Positions 38,601 to 50,600 of a stretch of DNA of 64,000 nucleotides are shown one piece after another. Numbering within the stretch: the first letter of the stretch is position 1; every line of letters begins with the position of its first letter. The stretch is from Candidula unifasciata (Eukaryota > Mollusca > Gastropoda > Stylommatophora > Geomitridae), in assembly GCA_905116865.2 (NCBI GenBank), contig CAJHNH020001591.1, positions 1 to 64,000 on the forward strand, in the 5' to 3' direction. The notes beneath the pieces are model-generated. The model ran no database searches. It worked only from the letters and a program-made list of their open reading frames with translations, and was not told where the DNA came from. A program made the translations under genes and the position numbers.

Positions 38601-41600
38601 TGTGTGGGCAGTCCATTCAAGTCTTGATGTGTTGTTTGCTTCTGGCTAAAGTTTGCCAATACAATTTCCACATATGGACTGCACTCCAATTTTGTTGCCA
38701 AAGCTATAGAGCTCAGTGCTTGGTGCAGCACTGTGAACTGTGTATTCAGTGTGGGTTGCCATGTGTCCATACCTGCGGGTGGCTGTGTTGTGATAGTCAG
38801 AAAAATGGCTTGATATGGAGTTAGTGAACACTTTATTGAAGTTTACAAAAGCTTATACAGTGAAGTGTAGTTAGAATAAATAATTGAACATCTAAACCAT
38901 TCAAAGTAACATCTGCAGTGAGACAGGGATGTGTCTTATTACCACTCCTGTTTGAGTAGGACAGGGATGTGTCATATCACCACTCCTGTTTTTCATCTAC
39001 ATTGACAGTATAAACAAGGATGCTAGGCCCAGGAACGAAAATAATAGTAACATCAAAGAATCTACTTATCTTATTCAAAATCTACCTCATTCACAATTTA
39101 CCCATCTTATTCACAATCTATCTCTTATTCATTATCTATCAATCTTATTCGCAGTCTATCTCTTATTCACAATCTACATATCTTATTCACAATCTACGTA
39201 TCTTATTCACACTATATATCTTTTTCACAATCTATCTATCTTATTCACAATATATCTCAATCACAATCTAACTCTGAGAGGCAGGGAACGAGTACTGCAA
39301 ACAAATAAGCCAGTAAAACGGATGTACACGCAAAACTCAGGTCAAGGTAAAAGCCAAAAGTCCATTTTGGACGAACAACCGTGACTTACCGCCGGAATTC
39401 ACAGCCGGTGAACAAGAAGAAGAAGAAACAATCTAACTCACAATCAAACTATCTTATTCACAGTCTATTTTATTCAGAATCTATCTATCTTCTTCACAAT
39501 CTACACACAATTATCCATCATTCCTATCCACACACACTAAACTACCTGAGAAACTCACCAATGTTCTCGCTCAAGCCATGTGCACTGTCCAGGCCAAACA
39601 TTTGCTGCAGCTGCCTCTGCTTCTCAGCACTCAGATGCTGTGCAACATACCTGACCAAGGAGGTGTGCTGCATCTCTTTGGAATGTCCAGACTCCGCCAC
39701 AAAATATTTCTCATACCAAACTAGCAGCTCGGGAAGTAGAACCTGTCAGAGAAAGAATGACAAAATATTTTCACCTTTTTCTTCTTCCTCTCTACCTTCT
39801 TTTTCTACTCTTTTCTCTTCTTCTGCTACTTTTATCTTGATCTATGTCTTCTCTTTCTACATTTATTCTTCTTCTAGTTTTTTCTTTATCTCTTTTTACT
39901 TTTCTCTCTCCTGTTTTTACCTGCTTCCCTTTCTACTTTTTTTCCCCTTTTCTATATTATCTTCTTTTCTACTCCTCTTTCTAATTATTTTTCTTTTCAA
40001 TTTTAATATTTATCTCCTACTACTTCTAGGAGAAAAGGCTCAACTCAGCTTTGTTGACCATGTTTTTTTTCCATCAAAGTGCATATCGGGCTGACTTTAG
40101 GGCTCAAGCTGTCACATAATGGTGTAAAAGCCCACACCCCCTTAGTCACCCCTTATGACATGTTTGGTAGGCTGCAGTGTTGTAACTGTTTGCTTTCCTT
40201 AATAATAAAGAAGTGGTTGATGAAACATGAGCAACAGAAAAGGGCTTAAACTCACCCGCTCCTGTTCCAATGAGATGACAACAGTGTGAGATAAATATTC
40301 CTTCATGGATTTATCCAGCTGGGTCCTCACCTGATCTGGATGTAGCACCTGAGAGGGACCACAGTTAAGAGTATTTAAAAGGTAGTACCAGCGGCAGATA
40401 CTGGTGCAGAGGTGTAATATGAGGGGGTCAATGAGGTGAGCAGTGATAATGTGTGAGTGCATGATCCGATAAGACGGTTTTAGAATTAAGAATGTGAAAT
40501 TACATGCTGCAAGTATATGATTTAGAGTTGTTCTTCTTTTTTATGTTCACCGGCTGTAAACTCCAAAGGAAGTTCCTAATAAGTCTACTCTTATGACATG
40601 CTTTTGGGCAGACAGTGGGTCTATTCTTGTTCCCCCCTCATTTTTAGTCAAATTTCTCTGGAATTCCATATCACAGAGTAGTTAGGTGTAGATTCTTGTC
40701 TTTTGTTAGTTGTGCAGTCAGTGTTAATGTCATACTGTGTTTGATATGACTGATCAGATGTAGTGGTGTGGAATTAAAAGATTTAAGGATTTTAAATGGT
40801 AGAGCATAGCAATGTGAAATTACAGCATGTTCATTGATTATCCTGTTGGGCCATAACGTGTCACATAGAACTGGCAGTCTATTCCTTCATTCTGTTCTGT
40901 CCTTAGTTAGTTAGTTAGTTAGTTAGTTAGTTGGGTTATCCTCATTGCACTCCGGACATGTCCATAGGTGCTCAGATCCTCCCCTCAGTATGAACCCCAA
41001 CGTCCGATGGCTAATAGTACCAGTTCTATGTTGATTAACAAACAAGTCTTCTGGCGTAACTGGTGTGCGTCTCGTTTTTTGCTGTGCCGATCTTAATTCC
41101 CAAGTCTGCCATTCTGGCGAGTGATGTGGATTCACTGCCACCAAAGTCGTCTATCCTTCCCATTTCTCTGAGGGCATTGACAATATCAGCATGATCCATA
41201 GGCTGACCGTCGGTAGTGATAGCGGATCCAGCCAACCTGTCAGCTCTTTCATTTCCATCGACGCCTGCGTGTCCCAGAACAAAAATAAAGGTGACTCCAC
41301 GGACAGTGGACTTCTGTAATGATTCAAGCCATTGTCTTCGCACTGAACCTGCCTGAACCCTCCGGATCATACTCATTGAATCACTGAGTATACACACGCG
41401 GGTGTATTTTTGTGTTTCAAGCCAGGCAAGCGCTTGTGTCACTGCCATCACCTCCATCGTCATGCTGCTGGTTGTCATGGAGAAGGCGCCGTTGGCTTCT
41501 TTGACTGTTCTGCCCGCTGAGCGTGCTGTAAATGCCCATGCGCTTCTTCTTTGGCGTATAACGGATCCGTCTGTATAGATTATTGCATCTGCTTCGTCTG

Positions 41601-44600
41601 AATTTTCACCGATGAGAGCATTGACCTCTGCATTAACAGCAACAGGATTCTCTTCTCTACATCGCCTGTTGAGTGTGACAATACAGGAAAATGTACAAAT
41701 AAACGCCTGAGGCACAGGTATCCATTCTGCACCAGGTATGATGTCGGTTAGGCTGCATATTTGCCTAATAACATCTTCTGCCCGACCTAGCCACGATTTC
41801 CCCCTCTTCAGTCTGTTGCCCTTTTCACTAAAAAGCGCTTGATGCAGTGGGTGTTTCTTATCAGCACATATTTTGAGATATGCCCGAGCCCTCCACATCC
41901 TGATCCTTTGGTTCATTGTTGGAAAGTCCTGTGGAGCAATGAGGTATCTGTTCTGTCCTGTGCGCAACCACCTCCATATCAAATTGAATTTTGGTAAAAT
42001 TCAAGATATTTTCCCCATTCACACAGTGTTACACACTACCTCACTTCTTATTGGTTGACCTTCAGCCTAGCTCACTTCTGATTGGTCAACCTTGAGCCAC
42101 CCAACCTTCACACAAGGTGACGGAGGTGTTCCGCAATGCCCTTGACATTGTTTGTTGTATATTTCAGCATGCCACAGATTTTAACACTCTAAAAACATCG
42201 ACATACTGGTTCTAACACACAACCCCCCTAGAGGGAGCTGCAACCTATGTCACAGGCATTCTCTTTATCCGAATAAAAACGTAAATGCTAGACAACACAG
42301 ATAGCAAACAACAGAGCGGCACACCCGTAATCCCCAGCAGGTAAGACCAGTCCAAGAAAGCTATCAATGGAACATGACCTACTTTCTGTGGGGGAGACTA
42401 AAGTTTGTTTAACCGGAATTTTAAATAAGAGAAAGAAGCAATTTGGGCAGACTACCAAAAAAAGTGAATAGACAGTGAAGTTAAAAAGATGGGGAGGACC
42501 CTGGGTGAGCTGCATATGACAGCAATAGATTTGGCATGAGCTGGTTGAGGGTCTATGCTCCATCAGTGGGTAAAAAGGAGAAGGAGCAGGAGAAGATGTG
42601 AAGTTACTGGATGTAAGAGTGAACAGATGTATACAGACAGAGACCAGGTAACCAGACATACAGACCTGTAAGGGAGGTGATGACATGCAGCCTAAATTGA
42701 GCGCAAAAATCAGCCGAGGCTCTGCCACAGGACAGAACATTCTCCAGGGATCATCTGGGGTCAGCACTGCAACAAAGAATATTGATCTGATCTCATCATC
42801 ATTAGTTCTTCGCATTTACCGCCCAATGCACACAGGACAACAGGACAAATTTAACGTTAGTAGGTATATCTCAGGTGTCATATACTGTATTCAATAGTCT
42901 TGTAACCTCGTCTATTCCACATTCTTTGAATGCATTGATCATTTCACTTGTGATGACGTCTGATCTGCAGACTTTTTCCCTTTCACTTGGCTAAGTTGGC
43001 TCCGTGTTGAGGGGCAGATGAAGTGCATAGGGTTTCAAGCATCACTTTGGATATTTTCTCCAGGTCATGCTGGTGTGTTGGGAAACGAGCAGGCAGATAG
43101 ACTGGCTGGTTCTGCATCACTTGGTGTTAAACTAATGTATGACAAGTTATATATTGTTAGGGCCCTTTGTGGGCGAGTGAACATGGCGGAGGTGCAAACA
43201 GATCATTAGGGTCTAAGAAGAATGGCGCTGCAAGGAGTTACCAGGCATTCTGGCCGACACTCAACACCCAGGGGAAGGATGAGACGGATATACCATCAGA
43301 CGGTTATTGGTACCATCAGAATTGGAACTCTTCGCTTGCTGCTAAAGATGAGGACTGAGCACTTATGGGAGTGTCCCGAGTGCTGTGATGTCAATTCTTA
43401 ATTCATCATTAAACACATGGCTAAGTGGTTAAGGGCATTCTGAACTTCAAAACTGGTGATGCACATGAGCAATAATAAACAAAGAGGAAAAAAAAAAAGA
43501 AATACCATACTGCATTAAGAGCTTGTATATGTCTTGTGGAAACAGGAGTGAAATGAGGACATTCTCTCTCCTTCTTCTTCACTTTCTGAGTTTTGAGTAA
43601 GATATAAGGTTCTGCTTCATGCTCTTCTGGCTGCCTCGACCATAGACACATTGTGTTGTTGATGAAATTCTTTTATGTTATCTTTCCATCATGTTCTTGG
43701 TCTACCTTGTGCTTGATGTCCTTCTCTTTTGCTGTATGCCTTGTATTGCATCACAAGACATTCTCTCTAAGTGGGCAAACCTGATCTCATGTCTTCATAT
43801 GTATTTAAGAACTGGTTCTGCGTTGACTTTTTTCTCCTTTGACTTTCTCAGACATCTCATTTTCATGGTTACTAATTTTCTTTTCTAGTCTGTTGTCATG
43901 GACCATGTCTTCCATCTTAGTAGCATACAGTGTGAATGAAAATGCTTTATATAAGATGTTTCCTTGTACTGATCGGGACTGTCTTACGCTGTAAGGAGGA
44001 AAGTGTAAGTGTGTGTGTGTGTGTGTGTGTGCAGGTGTGTGTGTGTAAGTGTGTGTGTGTGTAAGTGTGTGTGTGTGTAAGTGTGTGTGTATATATGTAA
44101 GTGTATGTGTGTGTAAGTGTGTGTGTAAGTGTGTGTGTGTAAGTGTGTGTGTAAGTGTGTGTGTGTGTGTGTAAGTGTGTGTGTGTAAGTGTGTGTATAA
44201 GTGTAAATGTGTGTGTGTAAATATATGTGTGTGTAAATGTGTGTGTGTGTGTAAATGTGTGTGTGTGTGTAAGTGTGTGTGTGTAAGTGTGTGTGTGTAA
44301 GTGTGTGTGTAAGTGCGTAAGTATGTGTGTACGTAAGTGTCTGTGTGTGTGTAAGTAAGTGTCTGTGTGTGTGTGTAAGTAAGTGTGTGTGTGTGTAAGT
44401 AAGTGTGTGTAAGTGTGTGTGTGTGTAAGTAAGTGTGTGTGTAAGTAAGTGTGTGTGTGTGTAAGTGTGTGTGTGTAAGTAAGTGTGTGTGTGTAAGTGT
44501 GTGTGTGTGTAAGTAAGTGTGTGTGTGTGTAAGTGTGTGTGTGTGTGTGTGTGTGTAACTAAGTGTGTGTGTGTGTTTAACTAAGTGTGTGTGTGTTTAA

Positions 44601-47600
44601 CTAAGTGTGTGTGTGTGTAAGTAAGTGTGTGTGTGTGAGTAAGTGTGTGTGTGTGTGTAAGTAAGTGTGTGTGTGTGTAAGTAAGTGTGTGTGTAAGTAA
44701 GTGTGTGTGTGTGTGTAAGTAAGTGAGTGTGTGTAACTAAGTGTGTGTGTGTGACTAAGTGTATGTGTGTGTGTAACTAAGTGTGTGTGTGTGTGTGTGT
44801 AAAACTAAGTGTGTGTGTGTAAAACTAAGTGTGTGTGTAACTAAGTGTGTGTGTGTGTGTAACTAAGTGTGTATGTGTGTGTAAGTAAGTAAGTAAGTGT
44901 GTGTGTGTGTGTGCGTGCATGCGTGAGTGTGTGTGTGGGGGGGGGGAAAGCGAGAGAGAGAGAGAGAGTGTTACTGTCTCCATCTTTGGAAATGTGGACA
45001 CGTAGGTGACAAAAAGGAATGGTGTTCTTGACAAATTCACCAGTCATTTTGTCTCGAAGAGTAGCTGATTTATCCCAGGCATCCTCTCTCTGTCTGCAAA
45101 AACTGGACAGTACCACACAAATATATACAGTTGATTGGCAACCTAAAAATGTGACACTTTGCCATAGCTCTCACCCAACTTTCTGCAACCCAGGGTGTGT
45201 TTCCACTGTCCTGAAGGAGGCAGTTCAGTGCAGCATAGAGTGGTCAGCAAATCGAAGACGCTGGAGAAGATATCAAAATATCAACAGACAGAAACTGTTT
45301 AGAAGAAACATACACAGACACAACAGACAGAAACTGCTGCAGACAATAACTGTTTAGAAGAAACTTATACAGACTCAACAGACAGAAACTACTGCAGACA
45401 AAAACTGTTTAGAAGAAACATACACAGACACAACAGACAGAAACTGCTGCAGACAAAAACTGTTTAGAAGAAACATACACAGACACAACAGACAGAAACT
45501 GCTGCAGACAATAACTGTTTAGAAGAAACTTATACAGACTCAACAGACAGAAACTACTGCAGACAAAAACTGTTTAGAAGAAACATACACAGACACAACA
45601 GACAGAAACTGTTTAGAAGAAACATACACAGACACAACAGACAGAAACTGTTTAGAAGAAACATACACAGACACAACAGACAGAAACTGTTTAGAAGAAA
45701 CATACACAGACACAACAGACAGAAACTGTTTAGAAGAAACATACACAGACACAACAGACAGAAACTGCTGCAGACAAAAACTGTTTAGAAGAAACATACA
45801 CAGACACAACAGACAGAAACTGTTTAGAAGAAACATACACAGACACAACAGACAGAAACTACTGCAGACAAAAACTGTTTAGAAGAAACATACACAGACA
45901 CAACAGACAGAAACTGTTTAGAAGAAACATACACAGACACAACAGACAGAAACTACTGCAGACAAAAACTGTTTAGAAGAAACTTATACAGACACAACAG
46001 ACAGAAACTGTTTAGAAGAAACATACACAGACACAACAGACAGAAACTGCTGCAGACAACAACTGTTTAGAAGAAACTTATACAGACACAACAGACAGAA
46101 ACTGCTGCAGACAAAAACTGTTTAGAAGAAACTTATACAGACACAACAGACAGAAACTGTTTAGAAGAAACATACACAGACACAACAGACAGAAACTGCT
46201 GCAGACAAAAACTGTTTAGAAGAAACATACACAGACACAACAGACAGAAACTGCTGCAGACAAAAACTGTTTAGAAGAAACATACACAGACACAACAGAC
46301 AGAAACTGCTGCAGACAACAACTGTTTAGAAGAAACTTATACAGACACAACAGACAGAAACTACTGCAGACAACAACTGTTTAGAAGAAACATATACAGA
46401 TACAACAAAACATTGTACAATTTATTGCCAGGCATATTCACCTGGATCTCCTCAGCTGCATTGCTTTGGATTTGAATCAACATATAATAAAGCATATAAA
46501 CTAAAATTCCACGTTACTATCGTTCACTTCTGGAGATTAGGTTAAAAGCATACCCAGAGAGACCATCTGTGTTTCCGTAGAATTTATTCTTTTTCTCAAG
46601 TTATTTAAACTCAATATTGGAAAACCTTCTGAACATATGCTTTAGCTGGTTGCAAACCCATTCCTAGAATTTACAGACTTCAAAACAAAAAGCATGAAAA
46701 AAATAACGGGTCTTTCCTAGAAATTCCTGACTCTCCTGGTTTCCCAACTCTGCTCTGTCAGTTGATATTTTATTATTAAACATTAAAACTGTTTCTTGCC
46801 TAGTTTTTGAAGCTTTCCTCAAATATCTTTCTGTCCTAATTTGCCTCTTAAATGTTGAATTCTCCTAATTTCTCTATTCTATTTTTTCTGTTGTTTTATC
46901 CCATACACTGCATTTCTACTTGTCTTCTTCTGATAACTGATTGAGTAATACTGTTAGTTATAAATACCTCAGGCTCTATTATCTTTCTCTGCCCTTGATA
47001 TTCTGTACATTTTCTTTAAATGTTGCCAGGAAAAGAAGAATAGCCCCACTGCATCCCCAACAAGTAAGACTTGGGGCTTTCTTCGAAGCTGAAGTGCATC
47101 TGCCTGAGAGGTAAGGAACCAATAGTATGCATACACACAGAGATCTATAAAACTGATGTGCATGCCACATTCAGGTTCTGGAACAAAACTAAAGTCCATG
47201 TGGAAGAAAAACCAAAACTTTCCCCTGGAGTTTACAGCCGACGAATGTAAAGAAGAAGAAGCAGTAGAAGAGAACACTTCAGTGTTATCACAATTTCACT
47301 ATAATCATTCACATCCATATTTGCTGTTGTGTGCCCATTTTGGGGGAAGCAAGAATAAACCCACTGGCTCCACCTGACAAGCATATCATAAAAAGTGATG
47401 AACTAGGGGGTGTCCTCTTTGCAGAACGTCGCTCTCATCATGGTCTGCCTGAAAAAAACTCAATCTCTCTCTAGCTCTCCCGCCTCATGTACTTTCATAC
47501 TCAAGGAGTCACTTATATCATGTGCACATCTTCGTGTTGGTCGGCCCCTGCCCCTCCTTCTTGATACCGTGCCTTCTGCTATTATTTTTTTAAATCCATC

Positions 47601-50600
47601 GTGGAGCTTGATATGACCAAAATATTTCAGCTTCTGAGACAGGATGCTGTTTATTGGCCAATTATCCTTGATGTTCAGATCTTTCAAAATGTCAGTTTTT
47701 CTCCTCTTCTTTGTCCAAGATACTCTGAGAATCTTTCTATAGCATTTCAGCTCAAAAGCCACTATTCTCTTTCTTAAGGACTGGGAGATAGTCCATGACT
47801 CACATCCGTATGTTAACAGCCTCATGCGATTAAAATCCAGCACAGTTTATAACACAGCAGAACTCACCTAACGATGCCCAGCTGTCCCACTTCATATGAA
47901 AAGCTACTGAAGTATGCAATGTAGTCTGCAGCACCAAGTGGACATAACTCCACATCAATAATATCAGCAGTTACTTCCCTTGTATCTGACTTCTGGTAGA
48001 TCTGAAAATGGCAGACAAATAAGATTTAAAAGAGAAACAGTTAAGAGAATAATGTAATCAATGGAAAAATAAACCTGTTAACATCATGGCCAAGTGGATT
48101 AACCCATAAGTGCTCCGTGCTACTTCTAACTAAAGCCTGAGTCCGAAGAATCTCAGCGCAGTGCAGGAACTCTGTAGCACCAGCAAGGATCCTGAAATAA
48201 TTTGGGTAGATTTGTAACTAAAAATGTTGCCCTGGCAGCACCGTTAGGCTACTCATTTTGATGCCCAAGTGCCAAGGGATTTTTTTTAAGTGCACAACAA
48301 TACACACGGGCGTCCGATCGTACTACCCAGAGACCAGGGGAAATTACTAGATGTCCAGATTAAAGAATCCTAGCCTTCACCGGGACCTGAATCCGGGACC
48401 TTCAGCACTTGAGGCGGATGCCATGCCTTACAGTCACTCAGCCCCCTGAAGATAAGAATGATTTCAGAGGCAGACTCCAAGCTAATAATCACAGAGCACT
48501 GTCTAACATGAAATCTGGTACCAATATCAGACACATGACAATGTAGGTAGGTAGATAAGTTATACCCCACAAGGACATCACACAAGCGATGAACACCCGA
48601 TGACACAAAGTGCCACCACGCGAGTGAGGATCACCCGTGGAGAGGTCCCAGAAACCCCATTCAACCGTTAGGCCAAATTTAGGGCCCTGGCAAATGCCGG
48701 GGTGGGGCTTCAAAATAACTAAAAATTGCATCCCACATGGGGACGACAGGTAAATGATAATGTATAATCATAGATTTTCAGAAAGAAAAAACACATCTGA
48801 AAGAACAGGGATAAAAATGTCAAATGGCTTCTGAAGCTATTAAATTAGTTCCTGTAAAAATGGGTAAGGATTAGAAAAATACCAAGGACCAAGGGAAAAA
48901 AAAAGAAATACCGACATCCTAAAAGAATATAAACAAGAAAGATTGGCTTGAGAACAGCATCTTGTCTCGGAAACAGAAATATTTTGGCTATATCAAGCCC
49001 CAGGGCAGATCGGAGAAAAATAGTAGAAGGCATGGTGCCAGGAAAGAGAGGCAAAGGACAACCAGCATAGAGTTTGGCGCAGGATATTACTGACACCTTG
49101 AGTAGAAAGGAGCATGGGGTGCCAGAGACCTAGTTTCTTTCAGCTGGTCTGTGATCAGAGCAATGTTCTGCAAAGGACGTGTTATAAGACAATGAAAATG
49201 GGTGAAATAAACAAACAAAATATATTTGTATCAAATACAGTAAATGGAACTACTCTTTTCCCCAAGTGGGTTCCAGGGCCCCATTGCAGAGAAAACATAA
49301 CTCCCCCATTGCAGGGAAAACACAATGCCCCCATTGCAGGGAAAACACAATGCCCCCACTGCAGGGGAAAAAAAAATAACCCAGCACCTCTCCAACAAGC
49401 GTGTCATAGGAGTCGACTCATTAGGGGGATCCTTCGAAGCTGGAGTACATCTGCCTGAGAGACAAGGAACAAAAAGTCTGCATACATATGAGCTAGATCT
49501 GTGAAACAGATGTGCATGCAACACTCAGGTTCTGGAACAAGACTAAACTCTGGAGATGGACAAACTACAGGAACTTTCTGCTGGAGTTTACAGCTCTATA
49601 ATTAACAAAAATGGAGAATGCTCAATAAAAGTCACAAGCAAACTGGCTTTAGAAATGCAGATTAAATCATCAAAATAACATGCCTTGCTGGCTGGTGTAA
49701 GCGATCATGGCTCTCCATAATTGTGCTCTTCAACAGTATGGCACCAGTTTGGTGTGTTGACATCCGTCCATGCCACGACAAAAGGTTGTTGAGAATCTTC
49801 TCAAAATCTCCTTTTCCAGACAGACTTGTCCAGCGGAAACAAGATGTCTCTTCTCATATAATGAACACACACAAAATGATGACTGTCTCTTAGGGAATTC
49901 TAAGGATTCTTCTCTAGCAGAGGATAAGGTTAGTTGCGTATCCTTCACAGGATGTTGCAGAACCTATCCCAGCAGCCCCTGGCTGTTGTGTGGTTTCTCT
50001 AAGCAAATTTACGTAGAGTAGTTTGCCATTGTTCTCTGCACAATCAGCCCCCTGATACCACTGTCAAAACCAATGCAAGGCGCATGGCTCTCAGCTGGGA
50101 TCGAACCCGGCACCCAGGCCTTACGAAGCGTTCACATCGACTTAACCACAGGGAACAGAGGCTAAACAGCAAATATTTTAAATTAAACTATTAGGACACA
50201 AGAAGAAATAAACATTACAAGAGCACTTTGCCCGGGTTTAAAAAAAAAGAAAATAACACTAGCCTTTTGCAAGGAACTAAAGAAGAACAGTAGGCCAACA
50301 CAGATCTGGTTTTTTAGTCATTAAACACTGAGGGATATACTGAGGAGGGGATCGCAGCACTTTAACTCTTTGAGTCCCAAGAAACACATCATACATTCAT
50401 AGGTTCCTATTCAGAAGCCCAATGAACGCATGATGTGCCGATTTCATGTTTCTTTTGACTACCCTTGGGCCTGTGATGCTAAACCCCCTGGGACTCAGAG
50501 TTAAGAACTACATTAAAAAAAAAAATGTCCTACCCGAAGCCTTGTATCGATATGAGATAAATGACAATGAAGAATCATTAGATTTGTCAGGTTGGCAAAG

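Noticed and set aside
42288..42815. Single 175-residue minus-strand gene
   Set aside because: It fuses exon e11, an intron with good splice sites, and exon e12 read in the wrong frame.
50085..50152. tRNA gene on the minus strand
   Set aside because: Only A-box- and B-box-like sequences are present. The arms do not pair into a cloverleaf and the sequence continues into a SINE body.
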